Positions 10,039 to 17,467 of a stretch of 29,717 nucleotides of DNA are shown piece by piece. The notes beneath the pieces were generated by a model. It had not been told where the DNA came from, made no database searches, and worked only from the letters and a program-made list of their open reading frames with translations. Positions within the stretch are counted from its first letter, which is position 1. Every line of letters starts with the position of its first letter. A program made the position numbers and the translations under genes. This stretch comes from Clostridia bacterium (lineage in GTDB: Bacteria; Bacillota; Clostridia; TANB77; UBA1234): contig CAAEBC010000051.1 of assembly GCA_900753975.1 (NCBI GenBank), forward strand, positions 1 through 29,717, read 5' to 3'.

Positions 10039-10587
10039 TTATTTTTTCTCTTCTGAAATTTCAAATGGTGGAAGTTTTTCTACTTTTACTTTTGTTGCGT
10101 TTATGCAATCTTTATAAGATGTTATTGTAATTATCGTTGATTGATTTGGCTTTAATTCCGGTATGTTTGATGTACCATCTTCTATTTGTTTTCCATTTTC
10201 ATCAAATATTTTTAATGATATTCTAGAGTCTCCTATGCTTTCTCCACTATTGTTTATGATTTCAGCTTTTATATATGAAACTCCGTCTTTTTCTTCTATC
10301 TCAAAGTTTTTTACTACCATTCCTTCTATCTCTTCTACTGCGTTTAATACTTCCTCATTTTTTATTACTTTAGTTCCATCTGCTAAAACTATGTAGTTGT
10401 CTGATTTACTGGTATTTGTTTCTGTTATTATATCGCCTTTTTCTGCAACTTTATTTAATCCATCTCTTGAAATTTTCAGTATTACCAGACTACCTGCTAG
10501 CAATAGCAAAAATATTATTAATGAAATTCCGATTATCCAAATTGGTTTTTGGATATTATTTTCCCCATTTGTTTCTTTCATTTTCAT
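10039..10587 (-). CDS. Small single-pass membrane protein with extracytoplasmic beta domain, unknown function
   Basis: The likely start is ATG at 10587 (MKMKETNGEN, 182 aa): a GAGGAGAG ribosome binding site lies immediately upstream, and the longer open frame to 10671 would overlap the preceding gene. Residues about 14-40 form one hydrophobic helix (PIWIIGISLIIFLLLLAGSL) after a short polar N-terminus, so the C-terminal 140 residues are probably outside the cell. The segment around VVKNFEIEEKDGVSYIKAEI through LKPNQSTIITI resembles FxLYD/DUF4352-type beta domains found on Gram-positive membrane proteins; this match is by eye only. It lies 25 nt downstream of the Ig-domain gene and upstream of a terminator, so the two are probably one operon. 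I do not know its function. Confidence 0.75.
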   Translation of the reverse strand: MKMKETNGENNIQKPIWIIGISLIIFLLLLAGSLVILKISRDGLNKVAEKGDIITETNTSKSDNYIVLADGTKVIKNEEVLNAVEEIEGMVVKNFEIEEKDGVSYIKAEIINNSGESIGDSRISLKIFDENGKQIEDGTSNIPELKPNQSTIITITSYKDCINATKVKVEKLPPFEISEEKK

Positions 10588-10612
10588 CTCTCCTCTTTTG
10601 TTTATAAAAACA

Positions 10613-12850
10613 TTATCTTTGATATTGTATTGTCGCCGACACTTTATTTGAAGATATATTTCCGTTTGCATCTTTTGTCCAAACGTTTATTGTTTTTGTT
10701 CCATTGTTTGTATCTTTTAATGTATAACTTACTTTTTCACTATATCTTTGCCATGTTCCTTGTGTGTTTGTTTCGCTTATGCTCATTTCTTCTGCGTTTA
10801 CTGCTACTATTTCTAGCGATAGTGTTGAGTTTGATGTTGCTGCATCACCGTTATTTATCATAACTCCACCTAGTACCATTTCTTTTTCAATAGTAACATT
10901 TACTGTTGGTTTGTCTGTTGTTATTCTTACTACTTCTAGTCTTGCAGCAGCAGAGTACATATTTCCTCTTGCGTGTATTATCATACATCTTATTAAGTTA
11001 TTTGTATCTTCATATTTTGCTGTTAAACTATATGTTCTTTGTGTTGCTCCTGAAATGTTTGACCATGTTACACCATTGTCTTTACTTACTTGCCATTGGT
11101 ATTCATAAGCATCTGGATATCCAACTTTTGTAATAACTATTTCAAATGTTCCTGTTGTTCCTTCTTTTATATACAAATCTCTAGGATATGTAGCATCTAG
11201 TTCTGGAAACTCCCAAAGTCTAACTGTTACAGGTACTTTTGCTGTATTTCCAGCACGGTCTTTTACCCAAATTGTATATGTTCCGTTTAGTTTAATATTT
11301 GTGTTTTCTATATTTACTGATTCTTGTTCTTTAATAAATATCCATCTTACTGGCTCTGTATTCTCATCGTCTTTTACTATTCCATAAGCTATTACTCCGA
11401 CATTATCTGTTGCATTTGTTCTAATTACTGCATAGTCTAAAACATTTTTATAATATTCTAACTTTATTGTTGGTGGCTCTGTGTCTGGAGTTCCAACATT
11501 TAAACTTGCTGATGCTACGTTATTTGCTTTGTCTCTTACATATAAATAATATCTAGCATCTTCTGTTATTTGCATATTTGCAAAGTCTGCCATGCTAATC
11601 CAATCATAACTTTCTACATCTACTAATGAATTAAAATTAATTTCTTTTTTCATTAGCAAATATGGTGTGTCATGCAAACCTGATTCTGAATCTTCTGCTG
11701 AAACCTTTAGCTGAGTATATGTAGGTCTTTCTTCTGCACTAAATTCAATTATTCTTGGTGGTGTTCTATCTATATTTTCTACAGTAATTTCTCCTTCTGC
11801 AACTAACTCTTCTTGGAAGACTGTCTTGTATGTTATTTTTGCATATATTGTAGTTGGAGATTTTTTGATTGTCATGTCTACTTCGTTTTCAGTAGATAAT
11901 GTCCATCTTCCATTTCCTACTTTAAATAGTGATTGATATCCACCTGTTTGTCTACCTTCCGTAAACGAAATCTTTACTTCTTTTGTTTTACTCCACTCTG
12001 AATTTGTTGGTGTTATAGTAAATACAATCTCACCAGAAACATTTTCAAGAGTTGGATGTGGTCTTTCAATCTTATCTAGTTCTATCAGTATTTTTAATTC
12101 TAGAGGTCCATCAGATAAAGTTCCATTTTCATCTTTAACCCATATATATAATGTCTTCTCACCTGCTTCACTATAATACCTTTCTATTTCTTTTGCATAA
12201 GGAAGCCATGTTGTCGGTTCACTACTTACTTTATCTACGTGCATATACTTGGCTGTATCTGATTCGACTCTTATTTGAGCTGTTGTTCCTTTTACTTTCC
12301 AAACTCCGCCTTCATAAGTTCCGTTTGTTACTGTTGCTGTAGCAGATGGAATTTCGTTAGAACCTATTCCTCTTATTTCTAAGTTTTCTTTATCTTGCTC
12401 ACCATCAACATCTTCTGCAACAACTTCATAAGAACCATTCTTGTCTATAATAATCTCATACGTTTTATCTCCTACCTTCGTTGCATTTTCATTAAAGTTG
12501 TCTTTTGTTATTTTTACGTATTTGACATCTTTTTTACTTTCAATAAGTATCGTTACTTTTACTTGTTCTTTATTATTAATAAATTCTTTATTTATACTTA
12601 TTATCTTTATATTTCCGTTTTTCTCTATTTCTTCGTAATACTTGGTTCCGTCCTTATCCATACCTTTCGCATAGAATACTCTTCCAGAAGAATCATATAC
12701 ATATACATCATCTATGCCAAAACGAACTAATTTTATTTCAGTCTCCGATTCAAATCTTTTATAGTCTTTACCAGTTGCCATCTCATCACAACCAACGTAG
12801 TCCAGACTAATTAGATATGCTGTTTGCTCACCATCACCATCTACCGACAT
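10613..12850 (-). CDS. Ig-like multidomain surface protein, main part of a frame-broken pilin-like gene
   Basis: This 745-codon frame begins at an internal ATG without a ribosome binding site; the same frame continues upstream to about 12915 (KLGVANADKGFYKVKVSGDI). The first 110 residues resemble the globular part of clostridial pilin-like proteins (VYVYDSSGRVFYAKG). After that come several beta-sandwich or Ig-like domains, each closing with a related strand: YIWVKDENG, YLYVRDKANN, TIWVKDRAGN, VWTKDANGN. Two DxxPP linkers (DRTPPRI, DTEPPTI) and an immunoglobulin-type segment (YQWQVSKDNGVTW) follow. The natural start is inferred to be ATG 13122, with two single-base shifts in between (see the adjacent pseudogene entry). 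It shares the WVKD-type Ig motif with the giant protein downstream, so both probably act at the cell surface. As drawn, without its pilin-like N-terminus, it would not be exported. Confidence 0.75.
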   Translation of the reverse strand: MSVDGDGEQTAYLISLDYVGCDEMATGKDYKRFESETEIKLVRFGIDDVYVYDSSGRVFYAKGMDKDGTKYYEEIEKNGNIKIISINKEFINNKEQVKVTILIESKKDVKYVKITKDNFNENATKVGDKTYEIIIDKNGSYEVVAEDVDGEQDKENLEIRGIGSNEIPSATATVTNGTYEGGVWKVKGTTAQIRVESDTAKYMHVDKVSSEPTTWLPYAKEIERYYSEAGEKTLYIWVKDENGTLSDGPLELKILIELDKIERPHPTLENVSGEIVFTITPTNSEWSKTKEVKISFTEGRQTGGYQSLFKVGNGRWTLSTENEVDMTIKKSPTTIYAKITYKTVFQEELVAEGEITVENIDRTPPRIIEFSAEERPTYTQLKVSAEDSESGLHDTPYLLMKKEINFNSLVDVESYDWISMADFANMQITEDARYYLYVRDKANNVASASLNVGTPDTEPPTIKLEYYKNVLDYAVIRTNATDNVGVIAYGIVKDDENTEPVRWIFIKEQESVNIENTNIKLNGTYTIWVKDRAGNTAKVPVTVRLWEFPELDATYPRDLYIKEGTTGTFEIVITKVGYPDAYEYQWQVSKDNGVTWSNISGATQRTYSLTAKYEDTNNLIRCMIIHARGNMYSAAARLEVVRITTDKPTVNVTIEKEMVLGGVMINNGDAATSNSTLSLEIVAVNAEEMSISETNTQGTWQRYSEKVSYTLKDTNNGTKTINVWTKDANGNISSNKVSATIQYQR

Positions 12851-12899
12851 AAAATTATAAGGAATATCTCCCGAAACTTTTACTTTATAAAAACCTTTA

Positions 12900-13122
12900 T
12901 CAGCATTCGCGACTCCGAGTTTTTGAATTTATAATCCTTTTCGTTTCAACTTCTTTTTTCAACTCAGCAAATTCCTGAACATACTTTGCTGTAACAGCCG
13001 ACTCTCTTGTTGTAAGAGTCCTTATAGAAATAGCTGCCAAAATAATTATAACTATTATCGTGATAATCACTGTAATTAGCGAAATTCCGCTCTTTACCCT
13101 TGCATCTAATATTCCTCTCCAT
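12900..13122 (-). pseudogene. Pilin-like N-terminus split from the Ig-domain protein by two single-base shifts
   Basis: ATG at 13120-13122 is preceded by AGGAGG (13131-13136) with an 8-nt gap, but its frame gives 50 hydrophilic codons of no recognisable character. One base along, the sequence reads ILDARVKSGISLITVIIT then IIVIIILAAISIRTLTTRES, a type IV prepilin-like leader and helix (GISLI...), then AKYVQEFAELKKEVETKRIINSK, and stops at 12900. That frame has no start codon. Dropping one base within the first 12 nt and one base in the A5 run near 12916-12920 joins ATG, pilin helix and the 10613-12850 frame into one protein of about 830 residues. Whether this is decay, phase variation or a sequence error cannot be told here. 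Confidence 0.8.
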
Positions 13123-13143
13123 AGGCCTACCCTCCTATAAAAT

Positions 13144-13172
13144 ATTGTAAGCTTTTTTCACACTCACGTCAA
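13144..13172 (-). promoter_or_regulatory. Sigma-A promoter for the pilin-like gene
   Basis: On the minus strand TTGACG (13167-13172), 17 nt, then TACAAT (13144-13149). The expected transcript start falls just before the AGGAGG at 13131-13136, so the leader is nearly absent. This supports ATG 13122 as the original start of the broken gene. Confidence 0.65.
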
Positions 13173-13204
13173 CATGAAAAAACGTCCAAAAAATCTATAT
13201 ATAC

Positions 13205-13233
13205 TTTACTTTTATCTAACTCTAATATATAAT
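13205..13233 (+). promoter_or_regulatory. Possible promoter for a short plus-strand transcript
   Basis: TTTACT (13205-13210), 17 nt, TATAAT (13228-13233). The -10 is perfect and the -35 weak. Together with the terminator at 13368-13401 it would define a transcript of about 160 nt containing a 24-codon frame. Confidence 0.4.
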
Positions 13234-13286
13234 TCGTTTATCCTTTCATAAGGAAATCTTATAGAGAGGGGGTTATACATAACAGT

Positions 13287-13361
13287 ATGAAAAAATTTAT
13301 ACTAAAGATGTTAGTGTTAACAATTATTTTTATATTTGCATTAGAAAAAATTGTTTACTAA
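13287..13361 (+). CDS. Candidate 24-residue hydrophobic peptide
   Basis: ATG at 13287 opens a 24-codon frame beginning MKKFILKMLVLTIIFIF and ending in TAA, a lysine-started single hydrophobic helix. The nearest purine-rich site (GAGAGGGGG, 13263-13271) is about 15 nt from the ATG, farther than usual. The unit has its own candidate promoter and an immediately following terminator. It could be a small membrane peptide (toxin-like peptides have this size and shape) or merely part of a small non-coding RNA. No homologue is recognised. Confidence 0.3.
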   Translation: MKKFILKMLVLTIIFIFALEKIVY

Positions 13362-13367
13362 CAAAGG

Positions 13368-13401
13368 AAAAAACCTAGGTACATCACACCTAGGTTTTTT
13401 T
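13368..13401. terminator. Rho-independent terminator, bidirectional
   Basis: AAAAACCTAGGT and ACCTAGGTTTTTTT form a 12-bp perfect stem around a 7-nt loop, with A-run and T-run on opposite sides. It can end the short plus-strand transcript and also the minus-strand mutase message arriving from 13497. Confidence 0.85.
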
Positions 13402-13496
13402 ATACATAACAATATGAATTTTATACTAAAGCAACAATTGTTGTAATTGCATTATAGCATATCACATAATTATTGTCAAATCTTCTTTTTATTTTA

Positions 13497-14861
13497 TTAT
13501 TTTTCCTCGTCCACATATTTTTCAATCTTTTCTAAAATATCTTTCCATCCTTTTTCCGTTGTCGCTTCCGATTTAATCGTCAAGTTAGGACCAGTATTTG
13601 ATGCTCTAATCAAGCCCCATCCATCTTCAAAAAGAATTCTTGCACCATCAATATCTATTACTTTATACCCTTCAGCCACAAACTTTTCCTTAACTTTATT
13701 TACAATCTCAAATTTTGTTTCATCTGTAACCGGATATAAAACTTCTGGAGAACCTTGATATTTTGTTGCCCCATCCAATAGTTCAGACATCTTCTTATCT
13801 GTGTTTGAAAGTATTTGCATCATTCTTGCACCAGCATATAATCCGTCATCATAACCATAATGCTCGTCATTAAAATATATATGCCCTGCATATTCTCCTG
13901 CAAATATTAAATTTTTCTTTCTAAGTTCAGCCTTTATAAGAGAACTTCCAACCTTACAAAATTCTGCTTTTCCGCCAAGCTTTTCTATTTCTTCATATAA
14001 AGCTTGTGTACATTTTACATCTAATATTCCTATGCTGCCAGGATGTTTTGGCATCAAGTCTCTCCAAACAATCATCATGTATTCGTCGCCGAAATACAAT
14101 TTGCCTTTTTCGTCAAAGCAAATAACTCTATCTGCATCTCCATCAAAAGCAATTCCCATGTCACAATTATTTTCTACTATGAATTTTTCAAATTCTAGCA
14201 TATTTTTTTCTTGTGTTGGATCTGGATGATGGATTGGAAAGTTTCCATCTGGTGTATCTGCTACCATTAGTACTTCTGCTCCAAGTCTTGTATATGCTTC
14301 TTTTGCATACAAAGAGTTGCTACCATTTCCACAATCTACAGCTACTTTTAATTTTCTACTTCCTAATTTTACTTTGTTTACAGTGTAGTCTATATATTCC
14401 TGACCTATGTTTTTATATATAATATTTCCTTTGGTTTCAGATTCGTCAAACTTACCTTCTTCGATAAATTTTCTTAAATCTTGAATTTCTTCTCCATATA
14501 TTGTGTCTCTGCCTAACCCACATATTTTAAATCCATTATATTCTTTTGGATTATGGCTTGCTGTTATCATAATTGATGGTTTTATTCCAAGCAGTTCTCT
14601 TGCAAAATATGTTGTTGGCGTAGCACAAAGTCCAATATTTATAACATCAACACCTATTGATGTTATTCCATCTGCTAAAGCTGCAAATAAATCTTCTCCA
14701 GATAATCTTATATCATGACCAACAATTATTTTATTTTGTCCTGCTCTTTTCATCAAAGTAGCAAAACCTTTTCCAATCTTCTCCGCAGCTTCTGCATTTA
14801 TATCAGTAGGATAAACACCTCTTATATCATATCCTCTAAAAACATTTCTTGAGATTATCAT
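13497..14861 (-). CDS. Phosphoglucomutase/phosphomannomutase (alpha-D-phosphohexomutase family)
   Basis: This cytoplasmic enzyme interconverts hexose 1- and 6-phosphates for cell-wall and surface sugar synthesis. All four signature loops of the family are present in a 454-residue protein of usual length: the phosphoserine loop TASHNP (Ser102), the metal-binding DGDADR (240-245), the sugar-recognition loop GEYAGH (322-327; GEMSGH is the commoner form), and the phosphate-binding RASNTGP (419-425). The ManB/AlgC-like N-terminus (FRGYDIRGVYP) favours a bifunctional PGM/PMM over a dedicated glucosamine mutase (GlmM), but the substrate cannot be fixed from sequence. AAAGGAG precedes the ATG at 14861. 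It follows gyrB in the same direction but is separated by a 310-bp palindrome, so co-transcription is doubtful. Confidence 0.93.
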   Translation of the reverse strand: MIISRNVFRGYDIRGVYPTDINAEAAEKIGKGFATLMKRAGQNKIIVGHDIRLSGEDLFAALADGITSIGVDVINIGLCATPTTYFARELLGIKPSIMITASHNPKEYNGFKICGLGRDTIYGEEIQDLRKFIEEGKFDESETKGNIIYKNIGQEYIDYTVNKVKLGSRKLKVAVDCGNGSNSLYAKEAYTRLGAEVLMVADTPDGNFPIHHPDPTQEKNMLEFEKFIVENNCDMGIAFDGDADRVICFDEKGKLYFGDEYMMIVWRDLMPKHPGSIGILDVKCTQALYEEIEKLGGKAEFCKVGSSLIKAELRKKNLIFAGEYAGHIYFNDEHYGYDDGLYAGARMMQILSNTDKKMSELLDGATKYQGSPEVLYPVTDETKFEIVNKVKEKFVAEGYKVIDIDGARILFEDGWGLIRASNTGPNLTIKSEATTEKGWKDILEKIEKYVDEEK

Positions 14862-14881
14862 TTGTATCTCCTTTCAAAAAT

Positions 14882-15191
14882 AAAAACGTCAAGAGAAAAG
14901 GGGACGGCGAGAAAAAGAGACGGAGTGAGAAAAAGGGACGGAGGAAAATTCTCACTTTTGTGAGAAAAAGGGACGGAGGAAAATTCTCACTTTTGAGAAA
15001 AAGGGACGGACCTTACTAAGAAATATTACCTAACTTTTTGAGTTTGGTACAATGAGGTCCGTCCCTTTTTCTCAAAAGTGAGAATTTTCCTCCGTCCCTT
15101 TTTCTCATTTTCCTCCATCCCTTTTTCTCACTCCGTCCCTTTTTCTCGCCATCCCCTTTTTTTCTCGGTTCCCTTTTCTCTCGACGTTTTT
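14882..15191. repeat. 310-bp imperfect inverted repeat built of GAGAAAAAGGGACGGA units
   Basis: The two arms (about 14882-15013 and 15055-15191) are reverse complements over nearly their whole length with indels, around a 41-nt AT-rich loop. The ends are AAAAACGTC and GACGTTTTT. Each arm holds several degenerate copies of GAGAAAAAGGGACGGAGG, some joined by AAAATTCTCACTTTT, which is itself a partial complement, so internal hairpins are also possible. RNA from either strand would fold into a very long stem and could act as a terminator between gyrB and the mutase gene. It has no coding capacity and no transposase. The layout is that of a palindromic mobile or MITE-like element, but its class is unknown. 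Confidence 0.85.
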
Positions 15192-15200
15192 ATTTATTTT

Positions 15201-17123
15201 TTATATATCTAGATTTGTAACACTAAGAGCATTTTGTTCGATGAATTCTCTTCTTGGAGAAACATCGTCGCCCATAAGTATTGTGAAGATTTGGTCTGCT
15301 CTTGCAGCATCTTCTAATTCTATTTTTACTAATGTTCTTCTTTCTGGATCCATTGTTGTCTCCCAAAGTTGTTCTGGATTCATTTCTCCTAGACCTTTGT
15401 ATCTTTGTACTGTTGTATTATCTCTTCCAACTTCATCAAGTTTTGCTTGCAATTCGTCATCACTATAACAATAAATGTCTTCTTTTAATCCTTTTTTAAC
15501 TATTTTGTATAGTGGTGGTTGTGCAGCATATACTCTTCCTTCTTCAAGTAATGGTCTCATATATCTAAAGAAGAATGTAAGTAGTAGTGTTCTAATGTGA
15601 GCACCATCGACATCGGCATCAGCCATCATTATTATTTTTCCATATCTTATTTTTGATATATCAAAATCGCTACCTATTCCAGCACCTATTGCGGTTATTA
15701 CTGGAAGTAATTTTTCGTTATTATATATTTTATCTATTCTTGTTTTTTCAACGTTTAACATTTTACCCCACATCGCAAGGATAGCTTGGAATTTTCTATC
15801 TCTTCCTTGTTTTGCAGAGCCACCAGCTGAATCACCCTCGACTAGATATAGTTCACATTCATCTGAAATTTTAGAAGAACAGTCAGCAAGTTTTCCTGGT
15901 AGTGAATTGCTTTCTAATGCTGTTTTTCTTCTAGCTAAATCTCTCGCTTTTCTAGCAGCTTCTCTTGCTCTCGATGCACTAATGCATTTTTCTAAAATTG
16001 CTTTTGCAACCACTGGATTTTCTTCTAAGTATGCAGCTAGTTTATCATTCATTACACTTGCAACAATTCCTGTTACGTTACTGTTTCCTAGTTTTGTTTT
16101 TGTTTGTCCTTCGAATTGTGGTTCTGATACTTTTACACTTATTACTGCTGTTATACCTTCTCTTATATCTTCACCTTGTAAGTTCGAATCTTTTTCTTTT
16201 AATATATTATATTTTCTTGCATAATCATTAAAACATTTTGTAAGTGCTCTCTTAAATCCTTCCAAGTGTGTTCCACCTTCTGGTGTATTTATGTTATTTA
16301 CAAAACTAAATGTGTTTTCTGAATATGCTGTTGTATATTGGATTGCAACCTCAACTGGAACTTCAGTTCCACCTTCAATGTAAATCGGTTTTGGATTTAT
16401 TACTTCTTTATTTTTGTTTAAAAATTCTACAAATGAAGTAAGTCCACCTTCGTAATGAAAGTTATATTTTATTGGCTCTTCTGGTCTTAGATCTTCAAGA
16501 GTTATTTTTAGACCTTTATTTAAGAAAGCCATTTCACGAAGTCTTTCTTCTAATATTTCTATTTCATAATTTAAAGTTTCAAAAATTGTATCATCTGGAA
16601 GGAATGTAACTTTTGTCCCTGTCTTTTTAGTATCACCTATTCTGGTAAGTTTTGTAACTGTCTTTCCTCTTTCAAATCTTTGCTTATATATTCCTTCTCC
16701 GTTTGAAACTTCTACTTCAAGCCATGTTGAAAGTGCGTTTACAACTGAAGCACCAACACCATGAAGACCTCCAGAAACTTTGTAGCCTCCGCCACCAAAT
16801 TTTCCACCTGCGTGTAATATTGTATAAACTACTTCAACTGTAGGTATTCCCATTTTGTGGTGTATTCCTATTGGAATTCCCCTACCATTATCTATAACTG
16901 TTACTGAATTATCTTTGTTAAGTGTTACATTTATTTCTGTACAATATCCAGCCAAAGCTTCATCAACAGAGTTATCTACTATTTCGTAAATTAAATGATG
17001 AAGTCCTCTAACAGATACTGTTCCTATATACATACCAGGTCTTTTTCTTACAGCTTCAAGACCTTCTAGAACTTGGATACTGTCTTCATTATAAACACCT
17101 TTTACTTTCTCATTTTCACTCAT
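15201..17123 (-). CDS. gyrB: DNA gyrase subunit B
   Basis: ATPase subunit of gyrase, which with GyrA introduces negative supercoils. The 640 residues match the Gram-positive form lacking the large TOPRIM insert of proteobacteria. Visible motifs: GHKL ATPase box EIVDNSVDEALAG (47-59), NGRGIP (79-84), ATP-lid GGLHGVGASVVNA (118-130), TOPRIM EGDSAGGSAKQGRDR and MADADVDGAHI, and the C-terminal YKGLGEMNPEQLWETTMD. GAGAGG precedes the ATG at 17123. It is last in the dnaA-dnaN-recF-remB-gyrB series, the classic order. gyrA, which often follows, is not next; the palindrome and a sugar-phosphate mutase come instead. Confidence 0.98.
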   Translation of the reverse strand: MSENEKVKGVYNEDSIQVLEGLEAVRKRPGMYIGTVSVRGLHHLIYEIVDNSVDEALAGYCTEINVTLNKDNSVTVIDNGRGIPIGIHHKMGIPTVEVVYTILHAGGKFGGGGYKVSGGLHGVGASVVNALSTWLEVEVSNGEGIYKQRFERGKTVTKLTRIGDTKKTGTKVTFLPDDTIFETLNYEIEILEERLREMAFLNKGLKITLEDLRPEEPIKYNFHYEGGLTSFVEFLNKNKEVINPKPIYIEGGTEVPVEVAIQYTTAYSENTFSFVNNINTPEGGTHLEGFKRALTKCFNDYARKYNILKEKDSNLQGEDIREGITAVISVKVSEPQFEGQTKTKLGNSNVTGIVASVMNDKLAAYLEENPVVAKAILEKCISASRAREAARKARDLARRKTALESNSLPGKLADCSSKISDECELYLVEGDSAGGSAKQGRDRKFQAILAMWGKMLNVEKTRIDKIYNNEKLLPVITAIGAGIGSDFDISKIRYGKIIMMADADVDGAHIRTLLLTFFFRYMRPLLEEGRVYAAQPPLYKIVKKGLKEDIYCYSDDELQAKLDEVGRDNTTVQRYKGLGEMNPEQLWETTMDPERRTLVKIELEDAARADQIFTILMGDDVSPRREFIEQNALSVTNLDI

Positions 17124-17141
17124 TTTATTACCTCTCTTTTG

Positions 17142-17379
17142 TTAAAATAAACCTTTCTCTATTCTTTTTTTTAAGGTATTTACTGAAATAAGCGAATAGA
17201 TTGGTTTTACTTTTTTATTTTCTTCGATAAGGATTATCGAATTGCAGTCTATTTTATTTTCTTGCATCTCAAATTGTAATCTTTTATTTTCACGACTTTC
17301 ATCAATCGTCTTTTTATCAAATATACCGAATAATGTCTTTATTTTTAATAATTACACCATCACCTATATGTGTGTACAA
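17142..17379 (-). pseudogene. remB: RemB/YaaB-like DUF370 regulator, broken by one extra base
   Basis: Between recF and gyrB, TTG at 17379 (AAAGGAG 8 nt upstream) starts MYTHIGDGVIIKNKDII and then hits TGA after a few codons. Skipping one base near 17326-17330 restores GIFDKKTIDESRENK through IILIEENKKVKPIYSLIS to NTLKKRIEKGLF and TAA at 17142, 78 residues in all. The YxHIGD start, the IIGIFD core and the SxNTLKKR tail are those of the DUF370 family, and the recF-gyrB position is where remB (yaaB) lies in Bacillus and clostridia. In B. subtilis RemB is linked to extracellular-matrix gene control. The intact sequence downstream of the shift argues for very recent breakage or a one-base sequence error. 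Confidence 0.85.
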
Positions 17380-17467
17380 TTTTATTTCTCCTTTACGGAA
17401 GTAAGCTTTTCATAATTTATATTATGTGATGTAAACTCACCTCTTATAGAATTTTATTACATTTAAT

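Larger units (their letters stand above)
13273..13431 (+). repeat. Pair of 32-35 bp direct repeats flanking a mini-gene and terminator
   Basis: TTATACATAACAGTATGAA then TTTATACTAAAG at 13273-13307 recurs as TTATACATAACAATATGAA then TTTATACTAAAG at 13400-13431, with a small length difference in the A/T run. The first copy carries the ATG of the 24-codon frame; the second copy lies just past the terminator. The arrangement suggests a local duplication. Confidence 0.7.
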
